Under the pieces are notes generated by a model. That model did no database searches. It was not told the origin of the DNA and saw only the letters and a program-made list of their open reading frames with translations. Below are positions 18,615-26,145 of a stretch of 64,000 bases of DNA, piece after piece (the stretch's first letter is position 1; every line of letters starts with the position of its first letter). The position numbers and the translations under genes are program-made. The DNA comes from Jonesia denitrificans DSM 20603 (GTDB lineage Bacteria > Actinomycetota > Actinomycetes > Actinomycetales > Cellulomonadaceae), in NCBI RefSeq assembly GCF_000024065.1, contig NC_013174.1, forward strand, positions 2,108,001 to 2,172,000, given 5' to 3'.

Positions 18615-18948
18615 CGGGCTCATGCGGACAAGTCTGAGGGCGTTGAGAACCACCGCAAGAACTGACGCTTCGTGAATGAGCATCCCCCACCATGGCAACC
18701 CCGCCAGGCGTGTGAGCAAGTTCTTCCACCACGACGGCTTTATCCTGGGGCATCAGGGACCCACGGTAACTGTCGATGCCCGCATCACGTGCCACCCCAG
18801 CGTCGCGAACAATGAGGACACCGCCCGCAATCGCGGCAGCAACGAGGAACCCGTCACTCCATGTGCTGGCCCCACCCAGGTGCGTGGCCCCTGCAGCAGC
18901 GAGTAAACCCGCTGCCACCCACACACTGATACGCCGATACGCATTCAT
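18615..18948 (-). pseudogene. Heavy-metal P-type ATPase, remnant with two internal deletions
   Basis: Three pieces of a metal-transporting P1B ATPase survive in about 330 bp. First, an N-terminal membrane start after a perfect AGGAGG (MNAYRRISVWVAAGLLAAAG, then DGFLVAAAIAGG). Second, after a jump past the phosphorylation domain, a P-domain tail, SLMPQDKAVVVEEL followed by GGVAMVGD. Third, in a different frame, the C-terminal helix LPWWGMLIHEASVLAVVLNALRLVR. The DKTGT phosphorylation site, the CPC-type membrane motif and most helices are missing. The junction between the second and third pieces is an 18-bp stretch (18681-18698) that reads as VAMVGD in one frame and LPWWGM in the other. Nonfunctional; the metal is unknown. 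Confidence 0.8.
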
Positions 18949-18961
18949 GATTCCCCTCCTG

Positions 18962-19186
18962 TTACTTCGTGATCTGTACTGAGGTGACCGGGTACCCTAA
19001 TGTGGAGATGCGTGCTGTGATCGCGTCTGGTGCAACGGCGGCGTCATCAAAGGTGACGGTCACTTTTGAGGTGGCGAAGCCCACGTGCACCTTGCTGACC
19101 CCAGGGATCCGTTGTACTGCCCCTTCGATCTTCTTCACGCAGCTTGGGCAGGTGAATGGTTCGGTGCGGAAAGTTCCTGTTGCCTT
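18962..19186 (-). pseudogene. Heavy-metal-associated (HMA) chaperone, CopZ-like, apparent start codon lost
   Basis: 74 codons encode a complete HMA fold: TFRTEPFTCPSCVKKIEGAV with the CxxC metal site, then a conserved RIPGV..V.V.FATSKVTVTFD middle and a GYPV end. The frame has a TGA five codons further upstream and no ATG, GTG or TTG before the CxxC. AAAGGAG lies seven bases ahead of an AAG codon (19186-19184) exactly where the start should be, so ATG to AAG mutation is the simplest reading. It lies between the ATPase remnant and the divergent Crp/Fnr gene, the usual order in intact actinobacterial cassettes. A rare start or a sequencing error remains possible. Confidence 0.7.
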
Positions 19187-19222
19187 GTCGATACTCCTTT
19201 GTCAGGTGACCGTGTCTGCTGT

Positions 19223-19238
19223 GAACAACACGGTGTTC
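19223..19238. promoter_or_regulatory. Inverted repeat in the divergent region, possible regulator site
   Basis: GAACA and TGTTC are separated by 6 bases, within TGTGAACAACACGGTGTTC. It lies between the HMA remnant and the Crp/Fnr-family gene, where an autoregulatory site would be expected. It departs from the canonical Crp and Fnr boxes. Confidence 0.3.
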
Positions 19239-19323
19239 GTGGTTCCTCTAGTGTGGTGTGGGAGTACTGACAAATCCTTGCCCCTGGTCAGTTTTGCGGG
19301 TGGGGTCTGATGAAAGAGGTCAT

Positions 19324-20031
19324 ATGGGTCCCCATGATGTGGATCATTCCGTGGCGGCACGTGCAGCGTTGGTTGGGCAGGTGCCCTTGTTTGCCCATTT
19401 ACCTGCCGATGCGCTGCGTGCGATTGCCCAGCAGGTGACGCCACGGTTCTTCCCGGCTCGGCACATCCTGTATTCCCATGGCAGTGCTGTGCAGCAGTTG
19501 TTCGTTGTCCACACTGGGTCAGTGAAGACTTTCCATGTCACTGCTGAGGGTCGGGAACAGGTTCTGGATGTCCTGACTGAGGGGCAGTTCCTTGGGGAGC
19601 ACAGTGTGCTCACTCCATACACTGCCGACCACTATGCACAGGTTGTCGACGCAGCGGAGATTTGTGTTCTTCGTGCTTCTGATTTGAAGGATTTGCTCTC
19701 GGTTTACCCTGGTATCGCCTGGGCTATGCTGGGGCATCTGTCCACACGGGTTCGGCACTTGGACCGCACCGTGACAGCGTTGGCGGGTGACACCGCATCG
19801 GTGCGGGTTGCCCGGTACCTTCTTGATGCCGTGCGGCATGCTGGGAGCGAGTCGTTTCGGTTGTCTGCCGCGAAAAAAGACGTGGCGTCGTTGTTGGGGC
19901 TGACAGCGGAAACGTTCAGTAGGCGGCTGACAGAACTAGAAGTTGATGGTGTCATCACGTTGTCTGGGCAGCGCCATGTCACGGTTGCGGACCGTGACCG
20001 GTTGGAGGGGATTGCCCTGGGTCGTTCTTGA
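19324..20031 (+). CDS. Crp/Fnr-family transcriptional regulator
   Basis: 235-residue cytoplasmic regulator. The start at 19324 has GAAAGAGGT upstream; an in-frame start at 19258 lacks support. Residues 15-135 form the cyclic-nucleotide-binding-like barrel (FAHLPADALRAIAQQV, GQFLGEHSVL). A dimerisation helix follows (HLSTRVRHLDRTVTAL), then a winged helix-turn-helix with KKDVASLLGLTAETFSRRLTEL, the Crp/Fnr recognition pattern. No N-terminal cysteine cluster is present, so it is unlikely to be a classical iron-sulfur Fnr. It is divergent from the decayed HMA/ATPase genes, its probable original targets, and is still open although they are broken. Confidence 0.87.
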   Translation: MGPHDVDHSVAARAALVGQVPLFAHLPADALRAIAQQVTPRFFPARHILYSHGSAVQQLFVVHTGSVKTFHVTAEGREQVLDVLTEGQFLGEHSVLTPYTADHYAQVVDAAEICVLRASDLKDLLSVYPGIAWAMLGHLSTRVRHLDRTVTALAGDTASVRVARYLLDAVRHAGSESFRLSAAKKDVASLLGLTAETFSRRLTELEVDGVITLSGQRHVTVADRDRLEGIALGRS

Positions 20032-20055
20032 CGTATCGCGGTGGTGTCCGCTGCG

Positions 20056-20673
20056 TCAGGGGGCAATGGTTTTCGTGTGGTATTTGCTTTGCGCAGCGTG
20101 CACACCGTCGGTAGCGATGAGTTCCACACAGTCAGCGAGGTCGTTGAGGAACAACGGGAGTTCTTTGATCTCGGATGAGGAGAAGTTTTTCAGCACATAG
20201 TCGGCGACATCCATCCGTCCTGGTGGTCGACCAATTCCGCCGCGAACACGGATGTAGTTCTTAGTGCCTAGCGCCTTGGTGATGTCTTTGAGACCATTAT
20301 GTCCGCCTTCTCCACCACCGATTTTGCATTTGATGTCGCCGGCGGGGATGTCAAGTTCGTCGTGAACAACGATGATCGATTCTGGGTCCACCCCATAGTA
20401 GGCGGCCAGTGCTGCCACCGGGCCACCGGACACATTCATGTAGGTTCGTGGTTTGGCAAGGATCACTGAGGGGCCAGGACGCCCCCCGGGCAGAATACCC
20501 AGCCGGATGCGGGCAACATCTGCGTTGCTGCGGTGTGATGTGAATGTCGCGTTGGCGCGACCGGCCAGCACATCAAGGACCATGTGACCAAGGTTGTGAC
20601 GGTTCGCAGCATACTTGGGGCCAGGATTCCCTAATCCAACAATCAACAGTGTTGAGCTGGGGTCAGGTGTCAT
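20056..20673 (-). CDS. pth: Peptidyl-tRNA hydrolase
   Basis: 205-residue cytoplasmic enzyme that frees tRNA from prematurely released peptidyl-tRNA. The start at 20673 has AAGGA eight bases upstream; a GTG two codons earlier is too close to it. Motifs: GLGNPGPKYAANRHNLG with the catalytic His, KPRTYMNVSG, VVHDELDIPAG (catalytic Asp), and GGGEGGHNGLKDI. It follows rplY on the same strand, an order common in Actinomycetota, with a strong hairpin in between. Confidence 0.95.
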   Translation of the reverse strand: MTPDPSSTLLIVGLGNPGPKYAANRHNLGHMVLDVLAGRANATFTSHRSNADVARIRLGILPGGRPGPSVILAKPRTYMNVSGGPVAALAAYYGVDPESIIVVHDELDIPAGDIKCKIGGGEGGHNGLKDITKALGTKNYIRVRGGIGRPPGRMDVADYVLKNFSSSEIKELPLFLNDLADCVELIATDGVHAAQSKYHTKTIAP

Positions 20674-20713
20674 GATCACAATCCTTCATGGTGTCACTCA
20701 GGTGGTGAGACGT

Positions 20714-20743
20714 CAGTGCCTGCCACCGAAGTGGCAGGCACTG
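20714..20743 (-). terminator. Terminator hairpin between rplY and pth
   Basis: A 13-bp perfect stem CAGTGCCTGCCAC/GTGGCAGGCACTG. On the transcribed minus strand the loop reads UUCG, a stable tetraloop. It probably limits read-through from rplY into pth. Confidence 0.75.
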
Positions 20744-20799
20744 GAAACGTTTGCTGTCACACAGGAACTCCTGGGAGTGTCCTGATGCGTGACGTGGAA

Positions 20800-21381
20800 T
20801 TACTCGGAGTCAGTTGCCTCGTCGTCTGAGGACTCGTCCGCGGTGCGGATTTCGTTGACAACGGCAACGACCTGGTCGTCTTCGTTGATGAAGACTTGAC
20901 CGTCAGGAAGGGTGACGTCCTTGACGTAAAGAACGGTACCCGCTTCGAGACCGTCTACGGAAACCTCCACGTTCTCGGGAAGAACTGACACGTCGGCTTC
21001 TACGGTGGCCTTCATGAGCTCAAGGGTTGCCTGGGCGCCAGCAGCAGCTTCGCCCACGAGAACAACAGGAACCTCAACGGTGGACTTCTCACCCTTTTTC
21101 ACAGCAAGGAAGTCGATGTGCTCAACAACTCGACCAATAGGGTCGCGCTGAACATCCTTGATGATGACGGTCTTCACCTCACCATCGAGGTCAATGTTGA
21201 GGAGTGACGAGCGGTGGTTTTTCACGGTGAGGAACACTTCGTGACCGTCAAGGTAGATGTGCTCTGCGGCGGAACCGTGCGAGTAGATGACTGCGGGCAC
21301 GTGGCCATCGCGGCGAAGTTGGCGAGCTGCACCTTTACCAAATGAAGTGCGAGCAGAAGCGACGAGTTTCACGTCAGACAT
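20800..21381 (-). CDS. rplY: 50S ribosomal protein L25/Ctc
   Basis: 193 residues, the long Ctc form: an N-terminal 5S rRNA-binding L25 domain (SDVKLVASARTSFGKGAARQLRRDGHVPAVIY) and a C-terminal TL5-type beta domain (about 95-180), ending in an acidic tail (DESSDDEATDSE). AAGGATCATC precedes the ATG. The Ctc form is linked to stress in Gram-positive bacteria. A promoter candidate overlaps the end of prs upstream. Confidence 0.94.
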   Translation of the reverse strand: MSDVKLVASARTSFGKGAARQLRRDGHVPAVIYSHGSAAEHIYLDGHEVFLTVKNHRSSLLNIDLDGEVKTVIIKDVQRDPIGRVVEHIDFLAVKKGEKSTVEVPVVLVGEAAAGAQATLELMKATVEADVSVLPENVEVSVDGLEAGTVLYVKDVTLPDGQVFINEDDQVVAVVNEIRTADESSDDEATDSE

Positions 21382-21518
21382 GATGATCCTTAGGGTTGGA
21401 CGCGGTTGCGTGGTGTGTATCTACCTCGAGAGCACGGGCGCGCAAGCGCGGTCCGCCCAGTCGATTACGGAGTGCGCTGACTGGAGGTCAGCCTCTCCCT
21501 CGCCGAGGCACGCTTTTC

Positions 21519-21549
21519 AGTATATCGGGTTGTTAGGCGTTACCGTCAA
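21519..21549 (-). promoter_or_regulatory. Candidate promoter for rplY
   Basis: On the minus strand, TTGACG (21549-21544) and TATACT (21524-21519) are separated by 19 bases; GATATA with 17-base spacing is an equivalent reading. It lies at the 3' end of prs, about 140 bases before rplY. Confidence 0.5.
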
Positions 21550-22516
21550 AGAGTGAGGTCACAGAACCGTCTGCGAAGACTTCTTCAATAGCGCGCGCAA
21601 TAAGCGGTGCAATGGACAGCACCGTCAACTGGTCAAAACGTTTGTCAGCGGTAATGGGGAGAGTGTCGGTCACAATGACTTCACGCGCCCCGCATTCGGA
21701 CAAGCGGCGGGCAGCGGGGTCTGACAACACACCGTGCGTTGCCGCGACAATGACGTCTTTTGCACCAGACTCCAAGCACACCCGCACAGCCTCAGCGATC
21801 GTGCCACCAGTGTCAATGAGGTCGTCAACAAGCACACAAGTGCGACCAGCAACATCACCCACGACTCGGTTCGCCACTGACTGGTTCGGTCGTGTAATGT
21901 CACGGGTTTTGTGAACGAATGCCAGAGGGTTTCCGCCCAGCTTTGCCGCCCACTTCTCTGCTACCTTAATACGACCCGCATCAGGGGACACGACCGTCAC
22001 GTTCGGCAGGTCAACTCGTGAACGAACATAGTCGGTCAGGAGAGGCATCGCCCACAGGTGGTCCACGGGGCCATTAAAGAATCCTTGCAACTGAGCGGTG
22101 TGGAGATCCACGCTCATCATGCGGTCAGCGCCTGCGGTAGCAAACATGTCAGCGATCAAGCGCGCAGAAATCGGTTCGCGACCTTTGTGCTTCTTGTCCT
22201 GACGGGCATACCCATAAAACGGGAGGACAGCGGTGATGGTTTTCGCGGAGGCGCGGCGCAGCGCATCGACCATAATGAGCTGCTCCATAATCCACTGGTT
22301 AATAGGAGCAGTATGTGACTGAAGGACGTACACGTCAGCCCCACGGACACTTTCACCGAACCGGACGTAAATCTCACCATTCGCGAAATCATACGCAGAA
22401 GTCGGGAGAAGGTCGGTGCCCAATTCCTGAGCAACAGATGCCGCCAGTTCTGGGTGCGCTCGTCCAGAAACTAACACGAGACGCTTGGTGCCATCGGGAG
22501 ACATGATTCCGGTCAT
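21533..22516 (-). CDS. prs: Ribose-phosphate pyrophosphokinase (PRPP synthase)
   Basis: 327-residue enzyme that makes PRPP from ribose 5-phosphate and ATP for nucleotide, His and Trp synthesis. It contains the N-terminal SGRAHPELAASVA and FANGEIYVRFGESVRG, the flexible-loop region FYGYARQDKKHKGREPISA, the metal-binding VDLHTAQLQGFF and the PRPP loop VLVDDLIDTGGTI. It starts 3 bases after the glmU stop, so the two are co-transcribed; the same pair is adjacent in mycobacteria. The start at 22516 is the natural one; ATG 22504 is a possible alternative. Confidence 0.96.
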   Translation of the reverse strand: MTGIMSPDGTKRLVLVSGRAHPELAASVAQELGTDLLPTSAYDFANGEIYVRFGESVRGADVYVLQSHTAPINQWIMEQLIMVDALRRASAKTITAVLPFYGYARQDKKHKGREPISARLIADMFATAGADRMMSVDLHTAQLQGFFNGPVDHLWAMPLLTDYVRSRVDLPNVTVVSPDAGRIKVAEKWAAKLGGNPLAFVHKTRDITRPNQSVANRVVGDVAGRTCVLVDDLIDTGGTIAEAVRVCLESGAKDVIVAATHGVLSDPAARRLSECGAREVIVTDTLPITADKRFDQLTVLSIAPLIARAIEEVFADGSVTSLFDGNA

Positions 22517-22519
22517 GGA

Positions 22520-24169
22520 CTATTTGCTTCCTTCGTCTGGGACGCTGGCGTCCGAGGGTGTGCTTCCGGATCGCGCATCGTCTGCAGAGGACGGCATCGG
22601 ATGTGCGGGCAATGATCCGGCTTGAGCCAACTCTGCGAGCGCTTGCGCACCCAGAGCCGGGTTTGCTGGGGTGGAGTTATCGCTGTGCGCCGCAGCTGCT
22701 TCCGCAGCTTTGGTTCCAGGGCGGCGGCGTTCCACCCACCGGTCAATGTTACGTTGCGCCGAGGCGGACACGGCAAGGCTTCCCGACGGTACGGAGCGAC
22801 GGACCACGGTTCCGGCTGCGGTGTATACCCCATCGCCGAGGTGAACTGGGGCAACAAACAGGGTGTTCGCACCGGTGCGGGCGTGCGAGCCGACTGTGGA
22901 GTGGTGTTTGTTGACGCCGTCATAGTTGACGAAGATTGAGCCAGCTCCGATGTTGGTTTCTTCACCGATGGTGACGTCTCCTGCGTAGGACAGGTGAGGG
23001 ACTTTGGAGCCGCGACCAATGGTGGCGTTTTTCGTTTCGACGAAGGTGCCGATCTTGCCGGCGTCACCGAGGTTGGTTCCGGGTCGCAGGTAGGCGAAGG
23101 GCCCGACCGTTGCGCCAGCACCGATTGTTGCGTCTGATCCGTGGGTGCGGATGATGGTGGCTCCCTGCCCAACGTCGACACTGTCGAGTGTGGTGTCTGG
23201 ACCGATGGTGGCGTCAGACGCCACCGTGGTGGTGCCGTGGAGTTGGGTGTTGGGGAGAATGGTGACGTCGGGGGCAAGTTCAACCTGAACGTCGATCCAG
23301 GTGGTTGCTGGGTCCACAATGGTCACGCCGTCGCGCATCCATTGCTCAACGATGCGCCGGTTAAACTCGGCGCGCAGAACAGCGAACTGGGCGCGGTCAT
23401 TGGCTCCTTCAACAAGCCAGGGGTCATCGGTGCGCACGGCACGGACGGAGCCACCTTCGTTGCGGGCGAGGGCGAGGACGTCGGTGAGGTACACCTCGCC
23501 TTGAGCGTTGTCTGTGGTCACCTCTCCTAGGGCACGGCGGAGGACAACTGCGTCAAAGACGTAAATGGAGGAGTTAATTTCGGTGATGGCGCGTTGTTCG
23601 TCGGTGGCGTCTTTGTGTTCAACGATGCCAGCCACGTTGCCGTGTTCGTCACGCAGGATGCGGCCGTAGCCACTAGCGTCGTCAAGCTCAGTGGTGAGGA
23701 CGGTGACTGCGTTGTTGTCTGCAGTGTGGGCGGCAAGAAGTTCAGCGAGGGTTTCACTGTCGAGCATGGGCACATCTCCAGCGATGACCACGACTGGCCC
23801 TGACAACCCCTCTGACAACGTGCCCTCTTCATGTCCGTTGTCCACTGCCTGTGCTGCTTCAGCAGCGTGCACGGTTGCATCAAGGACGGACACAGCGCAT
23901 TGGACGGCGCGCCCTGTTCCAGGGATGTCGTCTTGGTCAACGATGAGGGCTGCTGGGTTGAGTTCCAGTGCGTGCGCCGCCACGAGATCACGCCGGTGGC
24001 GGACCACAACAGCGATGCGCTGGGGACGAAGCCCCTGCGCTGCGGCCATGGCGTGGCCGAGCATGGAACGTCCTGCCAATGTATGCAGAACTTTGGGAGT
24101 GGCGGATCGCATCCGCGTCCCTTCACCTGCTGCAAGAATAATGACGGCTGCGGGCTGAGCGGTTGTCAC
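22520..24169 (-). CDS. glmU: Bifunctional GlmU: N-acetylglucosamine-1-phosphate uridyltransferase and glucosamine-1-phosphate acetyltransferase
   Basis: 549-residue enzyme making UDP-GlcNAc for peptidoglycan. It starts at a GTG with GGGGGAG upstream. The N-terminal pyrophosphorylase domain has AAGEGTRMRSATPKVLH (about 14-30); the C-terminal left-handed beta-helix has hexapeptide repeats (VGPFAYLRPGTNLG, NIGAGSIFVNYDGVNKHHS) and the acetyltransferase region. The last 70 residues are Ala/Ser/Pro-rich and disordered, an extension common in actinobacterial GlmU. First of the glmU-prs pair, downstream of tRNA-Gln on the same strand. Confidence 0.96.
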   Translation of the reverse strand: MTTAQPAAVIILAAGEGTRMRSATPKVLHTLAGRSMLGHAMAAAQGLRPQRIAVVVRHRRDLVAAHALELNPAALIVDQDDIPGTGRAVQCAVSVLDATVHAAEAAQAVDNGHEEGTLSEGLSGPVVVIAGDVPMLDSETLAELLAAHTADNNAVTVLTTELDDASGYGRILRDEHGNVAGIVEHKDATDEQRAITEINSSIYVFDAVVLRRALGEVTTDNAQGEVYLTDVLALARNEGGSVRAVRTDDPWLVEGANDRAQFAVLRAEFNRRIVEQWMRDGVTIVDPATTWIDVQVELAPDVTILPNTQLHGTTTVASDATIGPDTTLDSVDVGQGATIIRTHGSDATIGAGATVGPFAYLRPGTNLGDAGKIGTFVETKNATIGRGSKVPHLSYAGDVTIGEETNIGAGSIFVNYDGVNKHHSTVGSHARTGANTLFVAPVHLGDGVYTAAGTVVRRSVPSGSLAVSASAQRNIDRWVERRRPGTKAAEAAAAHSDNSTPANPALGAQALAELAQAGSLPAHPMPSSADDARSGSTPSDASVPDEGSK

Positions 24170-24248
24170 GCGGACTCCCCCATGCTCTGTAGAGACGTGA
24201 TGCGAGGAAAATAAAAAGACCTGGGCCCATTGTGGGCTCCTCAGGTTG

Positions 24249-24320
24249 CTCCGCCCCCAGGACTCGAACCTGAACTAAGGGCACCAAAAACCCCTGTGCT
24301 GCCAATTACACCAAGGCGGA
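24249..24320 (-). tRNA. tRNA-Gln (anticodon UUG)
   Basis: The minus strand folds as a cloverleaf: acceptor TCCGCCT/GGGCGGA, anticodon loop TTTTGGT giving UUG, and a T-arm TCAGG-TTCGAGT-CCTGG. CCA is not encoded. TACGAT at 24345-24340 is a plausible -10 box. A tRNA-Gln beside glmU is a familiar actinobacterial arrangement. Confidence 0.93.
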
Positions 24321-24445
24321 TCGACCACGTCGCGTCACCATCGTACCCGTTTCCGAGTGGTTGTGGTGACTCTTTCGTGCTCGGTCGGTCACTATCTTGC
24401 CAGGAAAATCTCCAAAGCCAAATTCGGGTGGGGCATGATGGAGGG

Positions 24446-25099
24446 GTGGCAGCAGACTCCAAACGTCCTGGACGTTCCCGAATGACAGCTCATGAACGAC
24501 GTGAACAGCTCGTCGCTGTGTCCCGAACACTCTTTGCAGAAAAAGGGTTTGAAGGCGCCAGCATTGAAGAGATCGCAGCACGCGCTTCAGTCTCAAAACC
24601 CGTGGTCTACGAGCACTTTGGCGGCAAAGAAGGAGTCTACGCGGTTGTTGTGGACCGAGAAATTCAAGCCCTCACAGGAGCACTCACGAGTGCGCTTGAT
24701 CTGGGTGGCCACCCAAAAATCATCGTGGAACGCATGACATTTGCTCTGCTTGACTATATTGAGACGAATGAAGCCGGTTTTCGGGTTCTTGTCCGCGATT
24801 CACCTGTGGCACAGGCCACGGGGTCGTTCTCGTCACTCATTGGGGATGTCGCCAGTGAAGTCGAACACCTCCTCGCTGAACAGTTCCGGCGCCGAGGGCT
24901 TGACCCGCGCACGGCACCGATTTACGCACAAATGCTCGTGGGCATGGTCGCACTCACCGGGCAACACTGGCTCGATTCTCGCCAACTCAAAAAAGAGGAA
25001 GTTGCCGCACACCTGGTCAACCTTGCCTGGAATGGGCTCGCTGGTCTGGAACGAAAACCACGCCTCGTCGGTGATCACGGTCCGATACACTCCGCCTAA
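24446..25099 (+). CDS. TetR-family transcriptional regulator
   Basis: 217 residues from GTG 24446; an ATG at 24482 (205 residues) is the alternative, as GGAGG sits almost against the GTG. The N-terminal helix-turn-helix is clear: RREQLVAVSRTLFAEKGFEG, then IEEIAARASVSKPVVYEHFGGKEG. The C-terminal ligand domain is about 140 residues with a TetR_C-like IYAQMLVGMVALTGQHWLD. It sits between glmU/tRNA-Gln and a NatAB-like ABC exporter, and may control that exporter. In mycobacteria a TetR gene occupies the same place beside glmU. Confidence 0.9.
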   Translation: MAADSKRPGRSRMTAHERREQLVAVSRTLFAEKGFEGASIEEIAARASVSKPVVYEHFGGKEGVYAVVVDREIQALTGALTSALDLGGHPKIIVERMTFALLDYIETNEAGFRVLVRDSPVAQATGSFSSLIGDVASEVEHLLAEQFRRRGLDPRTAPIYAQMLVGMVALTGQHWLDSRQLKKEEVAAHLVNLAWNGLAGLERKPRLVGDHGPIHSA

Positions 25100-25231
25100 G
25101 CTCTTTTGCCCACCATGTGACCGCACCGGGTCCACCAGGAGAACACCCAAACTCCACCCAAAGTATGAAGCTTGAGATCAGCGTCACCCGGTAGGGTCAA
25201 TTCGAGTCCCTACACAACCCAAGGAAGACGA

Positions 25232-26143
25232 ATGCGTCTCGAATTTGCTTCACTCACGAAGGACTACAGTGACCTTCGCGCCCTCAACGACTTGAGTTTC
25301 CACGTCGACTCCGGAGAGATCTTCGGGTTCGTCGGATCAAACGGTGCCGGAAAATCCACCACCATGCGCATCGCACTCGGAGTTCTGGATGCCACCTCCG
25401 GGTCGGTTACCTGGGACGGAAAACCCGTCGATTTCGCCTCGCGCCAACGCATCGGTTACATGCCCGAAGAACGTGGCCTGTACCCAAAAATGAAAGTCGG
25501 TGAACAACTCACCTACCTTGCCCGTCTTCACGGACTAAGCCCGCGCGAAGCACAATCAGCCACTGAAGAATGGACCGACCGCCTCGGCATCGGCGAACGC
25601 CGAGGCGACCTGGTTCAATCGTTGTCACTGGGAAACCAACAACGCGTCCAACTCGCCGCCGCACTCGTCCACAACCCGGACATCCTCATCCTGGACGAAC
25701 CCTTCTCCGGGCTCGACCCCGTGGCCGTTGACGTCATGAGCGGTGTTCTCACCGACCGCGCCAAAGCTGGCGCCCCCGTCATTTTCTCCTCCCACCAACT
25801 TGACCTGGTCGAACGATTGTGTACCCGCATCGGGATCATCTCCGCCGGGTCCATGGTGGCAGTCGGAACAGCAGACGAACTGCGGGCACGCGGCGGAGAC
25901 CGCTGGCGGCTTGCCCTAGCTTCCCCCACACCTGACGCGCCGTGGCTCACCCCGACACCAGGCATCGACATCCTCGACTCCACCCCACAGGACGTCACTT
26001 TCCTCGTGACCCAGCCCGGCGCCCATCAACAATTGCTTGCCGCAGCAAGCAGTGTCGGCGATGTGGAATTCTTTGGCCGCGCCCGAGTCCCCCTGGCTGA
26101 CCTCTTCCGCGATGTCGTCACCGCTACCCCAAAGGAGGCCTGA
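25232..26143 (+). CDS. ABC exporter ATPase, NatA-like
   Basis: 303-residue ATPase. The start at 25232 follows AAGGAAG. Walker A is GSNGAGKSTT, the Q-loop region is IGYMPEERGLYPKMKVGEQL (typical of NatA/CcmA-type drug and sodium exporters), the signature is SLGNQQR (a G-N variant of SGGQ), Walker B is LILDEPFSGLDP, and the H-loop is SSHQ. A C-terminal accessory domain of about 80 residues follows. Two bases separate its stop from the permease gene, so they form one operon. The substrate is unknown; sodium or a toxic organic compound are options for the family. Confidence 0.88.
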   Translation: MRLEFASLTKDYSDLRALNDLSFHVDSGEIFGFVGSNGAGKSTTMRIALGVLDATSGSVTWDGKPVDFASRQRIGYMPEERGLYPKMKVGEQLTYLARLHGLSPREAQSATEEWTDRLGIGERRGDLVQSLSLGNQQRVQLAAALVHNPDILILDEPFSGLDPVAVDVMSGVLTDRAKAGAPVIFSSHQLDLVERLCTRIGIISAGSMVAVGTADELRARGGDRWRLALASPTPDAPWLTPTPGIDILDSTPQDVTFLVTQPGAHQQLLAAASSVGDVEFFGRARVPLADLFRDVVTATPKEA

Positions 26144-26145
26144 CC

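Noticed and set aside
17908-18948. 346-codon open frame on the minus strand continuing the ATPase remnant
   Set aside because: Only the first part (to about 18680) resembles a P-type ATPase; the rest is antisense to ilvD and has no family features.
18551-19323. Intact copper or cadmium resistance operon
   Set aside because: The ATPase lacks its phosphorylation domain and the HMA gene lacks a start codon.
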